Position numbers and translations under genes: made by a program. The notes beneath the pieces were generated by a model. That model ran no database searches. It was not told the origin of the DNA and worked only from the letters and a program-made list of their open reading frames with translations. Shown piece by piece: positions 1-10,715 of a DNA stretch of 64,000 nucleotides. Numbering within the stretch: position 1 is the stretch's first letter; every line of letters begins with the position of its first letter. Origin of the DNA: Tupaia tana (taxonomy: Eukaryota; Chordata; Mammalia; Scandentia; Tupaiidae); the NCBI GenBank assembly GCA_026018925.1, contig JAKSZU010000009.1, forward strand, positions 38,833,194 to 38,897,193, written 5' to 3'.

Positions 1-30
1 ACATAGCCATTACGCTAACTGCTGGTTCCC
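1..30 (-). repeat. Young tRNA-derived SINE, head end only
   Basis: The first 30 bases match the head of the young SINE family seen complete at 7248-7514. The rest of the element lies before the window start. Strand is set by the tRNA-like head, which is on the right. Confidence 0.85.
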
Positions 31-171
31 GCTGCTCAAAATTACTTTTTAAAATAACAAATCTGTGGGTATGGTCCTAGGGTCAGTGAAAAAATATTTA
101 TAAAAATCTACCTTGGTAAGAGGCATGGGAGTCTATGAGCAAGTGGAATTTATCTTAGGAATACAAAGTTG

Positions 172-422
172 TCTTTTGGATTTTTTATTTTGCCAGAGGA
201 TGTGTGCATGCACAAGAGAGAGAGAGAGAGAGAATGAGAAAGTATCCCCAGTGGGGCATGGCCAGACTGTAATCCTTTCTCCTCCATCTCTTGCTCCTTT
301 TGGGATTTTGGACACACATGCACACATTCCTGGTGTGTTTTTTGAGCTGAATCCCAGACTTGAACCATGAGTTTGGCCATGAAGGATCTGCCTGCCTTAC
401 CACCAGGCCATGGAGCCAGCCC
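172..422 (-). repeat. Older tRNA-derived SINE
   Basis: A GA-rich stretch (CT-rich on the element strand) is followed by the 'opposite' of the CAT.CC and GGATTTTGG..CATGCACAC blocks shared by all long-form SINEs in this window. It ends in a tRNA-like head (CCATGGAGCCAGCCC on the plus strand). It is diverged and no target duplication was recognised. Confidence 0.75.
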
Positions 423-444
423 AAGAAATTCAATATTTTAACAC

Positions 445-555
445 ATAATGATGAAACAATAATGGACAAAACCCACATGATTATCTCAATAAATGTAGAA
501 AAAGCATTTGACAAAGTTCAACACACATTCATGATGAAAATACTCACAAGCCAAG
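445..555 (+). mobile_element. LINE-1 ORF2 fragment (reverse transcriptase region)
   Basis: The plus-strand translation reads HMIISINVEKAFDKVQH, which matches the [17 protein letters not shown] segment of the reverse transcriptase encoded by the LINE-1 at 24-30 kb. Only about 35 codons are recognisable. Confidence 0.8.
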
Positions 556-1500
556 TACTTTCATTTCATTGAGCTTCTTGGTTGCACAGATTTATGATTT
601 CCATCAAATCTGGGAAAGCTGAGGCTTTGAAATATTTTTTTCTACTCCTCCTTTCTTTCCTCTATACCCTTTGTGTGCATATTGATATGCCTAATGGTGT
701 CCCACAGTTTTCTGAGGCTCTGTTCATTTTTATTCAGCCTTTTTACTTCTTTTCTCCATGGTGTGGATAATCTCAGTTGATCTGTTTTAGATTCATTGCT
801 TCTTCTGCAAACTCCTATTTACTGTTGAGCCCCTCTAGTTCACTTTTCATTTTAGTTATTATAATTTTTAAACATTGTAACTTCTATTTGGTTTGGTTTT
901 TATAAAATGTATCTCTTTTCATCCTAGAGGGTGAGTGTGCATAAGAGAGACAGACAGAAACAGAGACAGACAAAGCACCCATTTTTCTTTTCCTTTCATT
1001 TCTCCATCTTGTTGGGATCCTGGGCATGTTGACATATGCCCAGTATGTTTTCGAGCTGCTTGGGCCAGCAGGTAAACTACCGTAGGGTTTGGCTCTCCTT
1101 GCATAGCACTTAATTGCTGCCCTACTAGTCTAGCTCTAATTGGTATGTTTTTATTGATATTCTCTCTTTGATTAGTCACTTCTCTCATGTACCTCTTTTG
1201 TTCTTTACAAATGATATCCTTTAGTTCTATGAACATTTTTAAAGCTGATTTAATGTCTTTGTACAGTAACTGAAATAACTGGGCTTTCTTAGGGACAGTT
1301 TACATTTATTATGCATCGTCCCCTGTATATGGGCCTTATCTTCATATGGGCATTCTTTTCCTGTTCTTTATATGTCTTCTGACGTTTTTTGTAGCTGTGG
1401 TTGAAAATTGCATCTGTTAAATAACAAAATGTAGCAATCCTATAAATCACATCTTCCAACTAGAGTGTGTTTTTGATATTTGTTTCTAGCTTTGTTATTG
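556..1500 (-). mobile_element. Ancient LINE-1 (L1M-type) ORF1-side fragment
   Basis: Read on the minus strand, the segment around 690-890 resembles the coiled-coil part of ORF1 of ancient mammalian L1M elements. Similar AT-rich sequence resumes after the SINE at 918-1135, so that SINE inserted into this older element. Assignment is by recalled family sequence and is approximate at both ends. Confidence 0.55.
918..1135 (-). repeat. Older tRNA-derived SINE inside L1M
   Basis: AGAGAGACAGACAG is followed by the TTTCTCCATCTTG..GGATCCTGGGCATG blocks and a degraded tRNA-like head. It belongs to the same family as 172-422 but is more diverged. Confidence 0.65.
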
Positions 1501-3230
1501 TTGTTCTCTAATAACTTTCCTAGACCAATTCTGTAAAGTCAGTTTTTTTGTTCTGTTTTGTTTTGTTTTGTTTTCATTTGTAGCTACTGGAATTTCTGCT
1601 TAGTTGGCTGTATGGGTATCTAGTGATGAAACAGAAATTTCCTTAAATAGTTTGAATGACTATCTCTCCCACTGTTTTCTAATTGGCTCTGTGTACACGT
1701 GTTGAGGCATCTTTCCAGTTCTCAGACAAGCATCTCTCTATCCCTTAGCTTTCACTCATTGCTTGCAAAGAGCCTTGAGGTCCACCAGAGGTGTGAGATG
1801 AGAGTCTTTTCAGGTCTCCCTTGGGCATGCGCACAGCTTGGCATATATGTATGTTCTTCTAGCATTCCTAGAATGCTTCGGAACATTTCAAAACCCCCAT
1901 GATCATTTTATTTCCATGTAATTCCTTTTAGGGTTTTTCATATGCCTTTGTTTGTCCTAAGTATTTTCATGTCAGGCATCTGTAATTTTAAACAATTGTC
2001 TCTGATGTTTTCAACATATGCAGCCAGGGAAAGGTCTCCCTGCACTGAGAAATCATTGAGTCTAGTAACCTAAATGCAACTCCTTTGAGTGGGAATTCTA
2101 TGGAGCTTCCATGAAAGTCTAATAATGACCGTTTTCTAGGAATTTGACCTGTTGGGAAACTCCAAATCCAATATTCCCCTTCCAGGGGTTTTCAGGCTGC
2201 TGATTTTTATAGCTACCATGATGGCAAGGCTATTGGTTTTCAAGGCTACCACGGAACTGGGAGATGGGAGTTGGAAAAAGGCAAGTTAAAATGTCACAAA
2301 ATTTATTATTCTTGCCAAGATCCAGCCATTTTTTTAATTACATGAACACACTTTGGATTGGTGTAAACCTTTAATTTTTCAGTGTTGTGAAAAAGTTGAT
2401 TTTGATCATTTTTGCCTGTGTCTTCATTGCTTTTATGGAGGAGCAGTTTTTTAGAACTCCTTATTCCACCATTACAGGAGACCCATAGGTGGTTATTTTT
2501 GGTATTTGCTACTGACCCTGTTTGATAAAATTTTTATTTCTTTTTTTGAATTTTTCATCTCTGAAAGTCACAATTGATTTTTTTGGTCTTACATTTGTCT
2601 TCTGAGACTTTTTGTGTTTCTATTCTTTTCATGATTATTTGCCCTTACTTCATGGAGTATATTTATAACAGCTGGTATAAAGAGTTTATTGATAATTACA
2701 TTTGGGTAATCTCAGAGCTGGTGACTGTGTTTTCTCCTGAGAATTTTCTGGTATTTTTATATTGAGTAATTTTGGATCGTATCGTGGGCATTCTTAGTAT
2801 TTTAAGATTTTGGTCTTTAAACAAATCATGTGGAGATTTTTTTTTAAACAATTGAGCCAATTAGGTCCAGGCCACATGTTTCAACTTGCCTTTATTTGGC
2901 TGTGGTTCCCATGTTAAGTTTAATTTTCAAAGCTTTAGCAGTACTGTTTGGATCTTTCCATTGTGTGCACCACTCAGAGGCCACTCTGAGGCCTTTGGTA
3001 TGTTGTGTAGTGTTACAGCAATGCATTCATAGTTTGAATGTGAGTTCAGAGTTAACTGGCAAATTTCCAGAATCCTATTCACAACCTCCTTCTCCGCTCT
3101 GATCTCTTCCACATTCTCTGTCTCACAAAGACCTGTTTCTTGGTTATCTCGCTAGAAAGCTAGGGCCTTTATTCTCTACTTTGTCACAAACTTCCTGCAC
3201 CTGGCTGTCTCTGAAGCCAAGTAGCAGAAA
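1500..3230. other. No gene; probable further L1M-derived sequence
   Basis: T-rich sequence without a convincing coding frame. Several stretches read like 5'-side L1M sequence in the minus orientation, continuing the element that starts at 556. A local (TTTTG)n run lies near 1550-1570. I see no other feature. Confidence 0.35.
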
Positions 3231-3235
3231 AGTAC

Positions 3236-3300
3236 AGAGAGAGAGAGGAGGGGGAGAGAGAGAGAGAATGAGAGAGAGCGAGCGAGCGAGCGAGCACGCA
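3236..3300. repeat. GA/GAGC microsatellite
   Basis: An imperfect purine run grades into four GAGC units. It may be the remnant of a SINE CT-rich body, but no SINE head was found beside it. Confidence 0.8.
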
Positions 3301-4090
3301 ACAGGCTTACTCTTATTCTCACACTCTGGACCACCATTCTTCTGGTTAAGAGGATTTTCCTTCCTCAGAGTCCTTTCTGGCTGCCTGCTGGTGAATCAGT
3401 ACCATAGATTTGTAGCACTAGAAATGGGGACTGCTTGCAGACCAGGCCAGGTAAGGTCATGAGGGGAAAAATACAGGATATTTGTCACATTTTCTGTACC
3501 TTAGTCATCCTTCTTCCTGACTCAGACCAGAAAAAGACTGCTTCTCTTGGACTTCCTTCTGTTGCACTTGGTGCAATTCCAGGATATAAGCTGCATTTGA
3601 GTCCACGTCAGGACCTAGAGAAGTGAAAAAACATTGGTATCTTGGTGCCATACTGTTTGTCCTTCTAGTTGTAGCTTTGTCCCCAATTTACTTGTTGGAT
3701 GACCCAGACAACTGCTCCATTCAGTCTGTCTATGGATTTTAGTAGCACTCAGGGGAGCCAGAGTGGAGTGTGCTTACTCCATATTACTAAGAACTGAAAC
3801 TCTCAGTATTTGAAATACAGGGAATCATAGTATATTATTTTACATTATTAAACATAAATATCAAGCTTTCAATGGATTCAAATTTATCATAGAAAACACT
3901 GCTTGCCATAAACTAAAAACAAAGTTACAAATAGCCTCTTTGATAATAAACAGATTAAAAAACAAAAACCTTCCCCAAAAAGAAATTATTATCAATAAGG
4001 AGGGATTGAAAACATTTATTTTCAGAGACATATTTTTATTAAATTCAATATATAAAAATATAAGTATGTAAGGATGATCAGTAAGTTATA

Positions 4091-4349
4091 CCTTTTTTTC
4101 CTTTTGTAATTTTCCAGAGGGCACATATATTCACCAAAGAGATAGAAAGAGAAAGTGAGACAGCACCCCCCATGGGGGGGATGGTCATGTTACAATCCAT
4201 TCTCCTCCATTTTTCCCTCCTTTCAGGATTTTGGGCATGCATGCACACACACCTGGTGTTTTTTTCATGCTGGTGGGTCTGGAACTCAAACTGCGTCATC
4301 AGCCATGTAGGATCCAGCTGTCTTAACCACTATGCCACCAGCTGTTCCA
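4091..4349 (-). repeat. tRNA-derived SINE (long form)
   Basis: Complete long-form copy. Poly-T is followed by CCAGAGGGCACAT, a GA-rich block, CCCCCATGGGG, GGATTTTGGGCATGCATGC and a tRNA-like head ending CACCAGCTGTTCC. Confidence 0.8.
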
Positions 4350-4374
4350 GTAAAATACTTTTAAGGAAGTCCCA

Positions 4375-4575
4375 GTCATGGTGGAGTGGGCTGTTAAGAC
4401 TTTGTGCTCCACAAGTTTGGATCAAATGAGAGGCCTAGATTCAATTCCCAGTTCAACCTAAAGGCTGAGTACAGTGGCATGTACCTGGAATCCCACCTTC
4501 TTGGGGAGGCTGAGGCAAAAGGATTACAAGTTTGAGTTTGAGCCTGGTCTGGGCAACATAGCAAGAAAAAGGAGC
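4375..4575 (+). repeat. Chimeric tRNA/7SL SINE
   Basis: A tRNA-like head with a B-box-like AGATTCAATTCCC (about 4437-4450) is followed immediately by an Alu-like 7SL segment. That segment shows the hallmarks GGAGGCTGAGGCAAAAGGAT and CCTGGTCTGGGCAACATAGCAAGA. This fused layout resembles what is described for treeshrew Tu SINEs, although an equivalent in colugo cannot be excluded. Confidence 0.7.
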
Positions 4576-4819
4576 ATATAATTCTTTGCACAAAAGAATT
4601 TACTGAGTTTACATTAAATTTTCTGTATTTTACTTTAAAACATATTGGTAGGTACAAATGTGATGAAGACATAGACGTGGGTCAATAATCCATGTACAGT
4701 TAGTTAATATTTGAAATACTCTTATTCTGGAATCCAAATTTCTGTGGTAGGTAGTTATCATTTCAACTATGTACTCCAACCTCCTTAAACATTATTGTCT
4801 AAATGTACAAAACAGTGGG

Positions 4820-5089
4820 TTTTTTGTTTGTGTTTGTTTGTTTTTCTTTTTAGAGAGATTTCTGCTATAGGGCATGTATACTTACCAGAGAGACAGGAAG
4901 AGAAAAAATGAGAAATCACCCCCTATGAGGATGACCACACAATTCTTTCTTCTCCATTCTCTTCTCAGGATTTTGGGCATGCATGCGTACGTGCCTGGCA
5001 TGAGTTTCAAGTTGCCGGGTCCAGGACTCAAACTGCAGTCTGCCATGTGGGAGTCCAGTGCCCTAACCACTATGCAATCTGCTGGCTCC
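4820..5089 (-). repeat. tRNA-derived SINE (long form)
   Basis: TTTTAGAGAGATTTCTGCTATAGGGC starts the 3' end. The GA block, the GGATTTTGGGCATGCATGCGTAC block and a tRNA-like head with an ACTCAAACTGCAGTC B-box-like region follow. Confidence 0.85.
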
Positions 5090-5498
5090 ACAAAATAGCG
5101 TTCTTAAATTGGTATAAGAAATAACTTTTCTTTGATGAAATTAGAATAATTTGAATTTTGTGATTGGCTTTAAAGTTGTACAGGAACCTCCACCACTGTA
5201 TACAAGGATCTGGCAAGTTCAGCCAGCGAAAAACTTCAAAGAAATTCCTCAGATCTATTTGAACTGATGTGAACCTTCCACCATGAGCCCCATACTTAAT
5301 ACAGGGATCTGTTGTCTGATGTGATCAGAAGACTGGCTGATCCTAAGATCAGAATTAGTGCACCCATTTCTGAGTTAAACTTTCATGTGGAGTTCCAAGT
5401 GTCTAAGGAGATAGGTGATAAAGACTTCAACAAAGAGGAGCAGGTTGTGTGACTTTTTTTGCCTGATCATTAATTTTTTTAAAGAATTATTTAATTTT

Positions 5499-5598
5499 GG
5501 GACCAGCAGGTGGCATGGTGGTTAAGGCGTTGGACACTCCCACATGACTGACCATGGTTCAAGTCCTGGACCTGGTGGCTTGCTTTCTCACTTTCTCT

Positions 5599-5630
<32 letters not shown>

Positions 5631-5680
5631 GGTCAAATTAAAATAAAATGAATAAATAAAATTAAATAAAATAATTTTAA
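5499..5680 (+). repeat. Short-form tRNA-derived SINE with 18-bp target duplication
   Basis: GGGACCAGCAGGTGGCATGG begins a tRNA-like head of about 75 bases. A CT-rich body and GGTCAAATTAAAATAAA tail follow. AAAGAATTATTTAATTTT is present at 5481-5498 and again at 5681-5698, a perfect 18-bp target duplication. The short form lacks the GGATTTTGGGCATG middle block of the long form. Confidence 0.92.
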
Positions 5681-5702
5681 AAAGAATTATTTAATTTTTA
5701 AA

Positions 5703-5857
5703 TTCATTGTCATTATTTTATTTGTTTTGAAGTTGATCAGAGAGAGACAGAGAGAGAAAAGGAAAATGAGAAAAGAAGCTGCCAGGTCCAGGTCTCAAAC
5801 CACAGTCAGCCATGTGGGAGTCCAGCTACCTTAACCACCACACCACTTGCCAGCCCC
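5703..5857 (-). repeat. Short-form tRNA-derived SINE
   Basis: AGTTGATCAGAGAGAGACAG (tail and CT-rich body on the other strand) joins a tRNA-like head ending CACTTGCCAGCCCC. It lies just beyond the target duplication of the preceding plus-strand copy. Confidence 0.8.
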
Positions 5858-6029
5858 TATCCTTAATATTTTCAAGTATGGCAGAATGTAGCCTGATACT
5901 TTCTTTCATTATAAGCTACATCTGGTAGTGAGGCTAGCAGTAGATTACGTATAGATCCTACCTATGTTTTCCCTCCACAAGTTTTTATTTTCAAAAGTTT
6001 TGAAGCTATGCAAATGTTGCACATACTCT

Positions 6030-6530
6030 ACCTATATTTATTAATTATTAGCATAACATGATTTCACATTTATGCATCTCCTCTCTCTCAATATGTGTTT
6101 CTCTCCTCCATTCTCTCCCATATTTATTTAGTGCTTACTTTGTATGTTGTATATTTCATGACAATTCTCTTCTAAATTCTTCTACATTTATTTCAAAGAA
6201 CAAAGTATTCTCCCACATAATCACAATATGGTTAGCATACTACAAAAGTCTGACATTCATACGATACCATTAACTGACATTTAATCCAAACAACTATGTC
6301 CTCCATTACCCAAGTATGTCCTTTATAGATTTTTTTATTTCCTGATCCAATCAAAGATCACAAACTGCATTTGTTTATTGTACTTGTTTAATCTAGAATA
6401 GCTCCCAGGCACTTTCTCTTTTCATTTGTTTTCCATGAATCTGACATTTTTAAGGAGACCAAGCTATCTCTTTTGCATAACCTCTATCAAACTAGACTAG
6501 ACATTATTGGATTTGGGTTAAACATCTGTG
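6030..6530 (+). mobile_element. Probable L1M 3'-side fragment
   Basis: Phrases such as GTCCTTTATAGATTTTTTTATTTCCTGATCCAATCAAAGATCACA resemble a common ancient L1M 3' region. No coding frame was found. Identification is from memory and is low confidence. Confidence 0.35.
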
Positions 6531-6547
6531 AAAAAAAAAAAAAACAC

Positions 6548-7085
6548 AGTTATTTCTCAGTATCCATGGGGATTGGTTCCATGACTCTCTACAGAGACCA
6601 AAATCAACAGATACTCAAGTCTCTTACATAAAAACAACATACAGGGCTAGCAGATGATGTGGTGATTAAGGCACTGGATTCCCACATGGGTGACCATGGC
6701 TTGAGTCTCAGACCAAGCAGCTCAAAATTCTCGCCAGGTGAGTGTGTGTGCATGCCTAAAATCCCAGGAGGAGAATGGAATAGAAGGGACTGTAGCATGG
6801 CCAATCCCAAGGGAGTTATTTCTTACTTTCCCTCTGTCTCCAGTGAATGCATGCGCCCTATGGCAAAAACCAAAAACAACAAAAAATGACATAGTGTCTT
6901 TATATAACATATGCATATTCTCCTATATATTTTAAATCATGTCAAGATCACTTATAATACTTGATATGATGTAAATGCAATGTAAACAGATGTTATGCTG
7001 TACTGTTTAGGGAATAATGACAAGAATAAAAGTCTATACATGTTCAGTACAGACACAACCATCATAGGCTCAACTTTATAGTATA
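6548..7085 (+). mobile_element. Tigger/MER2-like DNA transposon, interrupted by a SINE
   Basis: TCAGTATCCATGGGGATTGG and CAACAGATACTCAAGTCTC resemble the start of a MER2-type Tigger element. After the SINE at 6643-6886 the sequence resumes with AAATGCAATGTAAACAG and TACATGTTCAGTACAGAC, which also fit this family. No transposase frame remains. Confidence 0.6.
6643..6886 (+). repeat. tRNA-derived SINE (long form) inside Tigger-like element
   Basis: Head GGGCTAGCAGATGATGTGGTG, the long-form middle (AAAATCCCAGGAGGAGAATGG) and tail CCCTATGGCAAAAACCAAAAAC. A-rich flanks on both sides make the duplication ambiguous. Confidence 0.85.
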
Positions 7086-7105
7086 CTCAGCAAAAACGTC
7101 ACTTT

Positions 7106-7620
7106 TTTCCCCCCAGAAGGTGTATGTGCATGCATGAGAGAGAAAACCCCCAAAGCAAGGCCTGGTCACGCTGTAATCCTTTTTATCTCCTCCATTTCTC
7201 CATCCTCCTAGGATCTGGGACATGTGTATATGTGCCAGTATGTATTTTTTTTTTTTTTTGGAGAGGTTTTTCGCTATAGGGCGCGTGCGCTCGCCAGACA
7301 GACAGAGAGAGACAGAGAGACAAAAAGCGAGAAATCACCCCCCAGGGGGGATGGTCACGCCGCAATCCCTTCTCCTCCATTCTCCTCTCGGGATCTTGGG
7401 CACGCACGCACACGCGCCCGGCGTGAGTTGTAAGCCACCGGGTCCGAGACGCGAACCACGGTCGACTACGTGGGAGTCCAGCGACATAGCCATTACGCTA
7501 ACTGCTGGTTCCCCGCCAGTATGTATTTAAGCTGCCAGTTCAGAATTTAAACTGTGAACATCCATGTGGAATCTGGCTCACTCTGCATAGTCCTTAATGG
7601 CTGCACCACAAGACCAGCCC
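7106..7620 (-). repeat. Older long-form SINE split by a younger one
   Basis: The 3' half (7106-7233) has the GA block and CTCCTAGGATCTGGGACATG. The head half (7529-7620) ends CACAAGACCAGCCC. The young SINE at 7248-7514 was inserted between them, so this copy is older. Confidence 0.85.
7248..7514 (-). repeat. Young CpG-rich tRNA-derived SINE, 14-bp target duplication
   Basis: GCCAGTATGTATTT is duplicated at 7234-7247 and 7515-7528. The copy keeps many CpGs (GGGCGCGTGCGCTCGCC, CACACGCGCCCGGCGTGAG) and is nearly identical to those at 16857-17137 and 52980-53244, so it is recent. The B-box-like element reads GGTTCGCGTCTC on the element strand. It is a Pol III type SINE and encodes no protein. 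Confidence 0.95.
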
Positions 7621-7864
7621 AAAATAACATTTTACCATTCACTTTAGTACATAATATAATAGTCTTGTTCTGTTACTGGTAATTGGAATTTAGACCACTC
7701 GACTAGTGTCATGTCCAGTGGATTCTTTTATACAGGTATCCTTTCCATTTGTATTAATTATTAAGTAATTTCTCAGGTTATATTTTTAGACTATATGACT
7801 CTTGGTCCTCAAGCATTTATTTATTTCCCTATTGCTGATTTTCAATGTTGTTTTTCATATTTAA

Positions 7865-8079
7865 ACTTTCTTTCATAAGAAACAGAGAAAGACAAGCACC
7901 CTCAACAGGGTTTTACACCACTAATCCCAACCCCAAAGCCTTTTAGCTAGCCAGAATCCTTGGAACACACAGCTGTACCTGGCATGAACAGGTTGACCTG
8001 GGGACTGAACCCTGATCTTCCATGTGGCTTCCAGTATTGCAGAGTATTGATCTACCACTGTGCCACCATGGCTGGGCCT
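7865..8079 (-). repeat. Second tRNA-derived SINE family (type B)
   Basis: Begins GAAACAGAGAAAGACAAGCACCC and ends GTGCCACCATGGCTGGGCC, with GGGACTGAACCCTGATCTTCC as the B-box side. Related copies lie at 9766-9995, 21155-21376 and 47440-47745. It differs from the long-form SINE in having the GCACCCTCA.CAGGG.TTTACACCAC block. Confidence 0.7.
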
Positions 8080-8276
8080 TGCTATTCTTGGTTAAAGTAA
8101 CTATTATTACAGTGTTTGTAAAATGTTGGCTTTCAAATGCTGTCTTTCTTTTTATTAGATAGAATTATCTATAAAAAATACCTTTTACCCCCACTCCACC
8201 TTTTATTATGAATATCACTATGTACTCATGGGTTGTTTTTATCTAATGTGTTTCAATACATTACTACCATTATTAT

Positions 8277-8324
8277 TCTTTTTTCTTCCTTCTAGTTTTG
8301 CTACAGGGCACATGTACTCACCAA

Positions 8325-8357
<33 letters not shown>

Positions 8358-8537
8358 AGTCACCCCCCCAGGGGGATTTCCAAGTTGCAATTCCTTCTCC
8401 TCCATTGTTTTCTTGGTATTCCAGACACGAATGCATATGCTCCCTGCACGTCTTTCAAGTTGCCAAGTCCAGGACTCAAAGTTCATAGCTGGCCATGTAG
8501 GATACAGCCGCCCAACCACCATGCCACTGGCTGTCCC
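8277..8537 (-). repeat. tRNA-derived SINE (long form)
   Basis: TTTTGCTACAGGGCACATGTACTCACC, a perfect GA run of about 30 bases, CACCCCCCCAGGGGG, then a tRNA-like head ending CACTGGCTGTCCC. Confidence 0.85.
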
Positions 8538-9479
8538 ACCATTACTATTTTTAATGGTCAAATTGTTTCAAAATTGATACAGTGGATTCCCCTTCAGGCT
8601 GGTTCTTATGTTCCTTTGATTTATCTCCCTCAACCATTGGCAACTTCCTTGCATTCTGGCTAAACAAGGTACTCCCAGCTTACCTTATACTTACTTTCTC
8701 CAGACCTTAAATCAGCTATTCTCCAAGGAGTCCTGATTCATTTTAGTGGAGGATAACATTAAGAGACCAATACTTGACCATTATATATTTTATTGCTTCT
8801 GGGATGTCATTGGTTCCAGAACATTTCATTGAACAAAATTTGTAATAAAAAGTTCATACCGATAACTCTAAGTCCAATCTAATACCTGTTCCCACCTAAA
8901 TATCGATACATTTACTCATTTGTGCAGTTCTACAGTGCACACAAATAAGTTTTATAACTGCTACTGCATACAACACAAACCTACTAAACAAAGTTCTTTC
9001 TGTTATAGTAGTTCTTTATGTCTTTAGAATATATCCCAATGATGATATATAGTCAGAGCAACATGTTCGTGTTACTTAGAATAATTCCGTGTATTTGGTT
9101 TTGTTACCAATCTGATTAATAATTAAATCTATTCATTTATCTTAGTGTTAAAGTTTAGTTTCGACTCTGGCTAACTAAATTAATCTTTTAAATATGTAAA
9201 ACAACATGGTTTAAAAACTAAAACTATATACAAACAGCATACTCAGAAGTCTCAATATCTTCCCTATTATTCTTATTCACCAAATATAGAAGCCAGTTTA
9301 GTTAGTTTCAGATTTATCTTTCCTATGTCTCATTTTGAAAACCTAAGGACACACATGCGCATTCACATTGTCCCTCCTTTCTTATACAAAATATAACATA
9401 TGTACTAAATAGTCTTTTGTACCTTGCTTTTTTTCACTTAATCATATATTCTGGAAGTTATTCAATATTAGTTAGCTAA

Positions 9480-9765
9480 TATTTTTTTTACTTTAATTTT
9501 TTTTAGAGGGCTTTTTGTTTTAAGGCATGTGCACTCGCTGGAGAGACAGAGAGAGAGACAAAGAGACAGAAAGAGAGAAATCACTCCCTGTCCCCAGGGG
9601 GGGGGGATAGCCATGCCACAATTTCTTCTTCATTCTCCTCTTTGGATCTTGGGCAAGCACACACACCCACGTGGCATGAGTTTTAAGCTGCCAGGTCTAG
9701 GCCACGAACTGCAGTCAGCTCTGTGGTAGTCCAGCAATGTAACCATTATGCCATCTGCTGGTCCC
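9480..9765 (-). repeat. tRNA-derived SINE (long form)
   Basis: TTTTAGAGGGCTTTTTGTTTTAAGGC starts the tail side. AGAGACAGAGAGAGAC, the GGGGGGGGG run, CTTTGGATCTTGGGC and a head ending GCCATCTGCTGGTCCC follow. Confidence 0.85.
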
Positions 9766-9995
9766 TTCTTGCTTTAATTTTTAAAATGAATGAATTTATG
9801 TATGGGAGGGAGAGAAAGACAAGCACCCTCAGCAGGGTATTATACCACAATCCTCACTCCAGGCTTTCTTAACCCGCTAGGATCATGGTACACATGTGCA
9901 TGTCTAGCATGTACAGGTCACCCAGGAACTGAGCCCCTACCTTCCATATGGTTTCCAGAGCATTGTGTTGCTGCCATGACACTGCAGCTGAGCCT
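9766..9995 (-). repeat. Type-B tRNA-derived SINE
   Basis: GGGAGGGAGAGAAAGACAAGCACCC and the CAGGAACTGAGCCCCTACC B-box side match the copy at 7865-8079. It directly abuts the preceding SINE. Confidence 0.65.
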
Positions 9996-10435
9996 TTCCT
10001 CATCTTAGCTTAGAGATGTACCAGATTTTATTCAAATTATCTTCCAAATTTGGTCATTTAGGTTGTTTCCCATGTGTTGTGATTATAAAGAATATCATCA
10101 TGAATAAATCTGTGCATATGCTTTTCTCGACAATTAGTCAAGAAATGCCTAACAGTAGGATTGCTAATTTAAAAGGGTAAATACAGATTCAACTTTGTCA
10201 GATATTGCTGAATTCTACACCATAAGGTTTGCAACATCTAGCATTTCCATCGGTAATGTACGACTGTGAATGTTTCCATACAACCTTCCTACAAGTTCAT
10301 GTCAAACTTCTAAGTTTTTGTAAAACCGAGAGCTAAGAAATGGTATTCAGCAGAACTCTGATTTTACTTCACTTACTAAGAATGGAGTTTAGCAGGGTTT
10401 TTTTGTTTTGTTTTGTTTTTTTGTTTTTATTTATT

Positions 10436-10697
10436 TTTTATATGTTTAAGGCTATTTGGGCCCGTCTGTGGTTGAATACCAGTAGCAGTCATTTCTGTGA
10501 TCCTGAAGCTATATAGATCAATGTTCAGTTCCCAGGTCAAAATGTACACACTAGGCATTTGTGTGTGGGCCTGTAATCCTGGCTGACTAGGCAGGCCAGG
10601 GGGAGGATCACAGGAAAAGAAACTGCTGAGGGTGTTTGTCTCTCTTTCTCTCTCTCTCACTTTTTCTCTCTCTCATGAAAAAAGTAAATAATCTTTT
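10436..10697 (+). repeat. Chimeric tRNA/7SL SINE
   Basis: A tRNA-like part with ATGTTCAGTTCCCAGGTC (about 10520-10537) is joined to a 7SL-like part (GGGCCTGTAATCCTGG) and a CT-rich tail ending in AAAAAAGTAAATAATC. It is cut at its right end by the HAL1 insertion. Confidence 0.6.
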
Positions 10698-10715
10698 AAG
10701 ATAAAGGCTAACTGG

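Larger units (their letters stand above)
9240..10370 (-). mobile_element. L1M 3'-side fragment split by two SINEs
   Basis: GTACCTTGCTTTTTTTCACTTAATCATAT (about 9419-9447) and, beyond the SINEs, GGTTGTTTCCCATGTGTTGTGATTATAAAG (about 10061-10090) are characteristic minus-strand L1M sequences that flank the site 'landed in' by the SINEs at 9480-9765 and 9766-9995. No open frame survives. Confidence 0.6.

Noticed and set aside
7222..7530. Frames of 60-132 codons in SINEs (also 16843-17173, 36100-36501, 60745-61143, 61846-62271)
   Set aside because: Translations of the CpG-rich SINE. The same peptide pieces recur at each SINE copy, so they are not genes.
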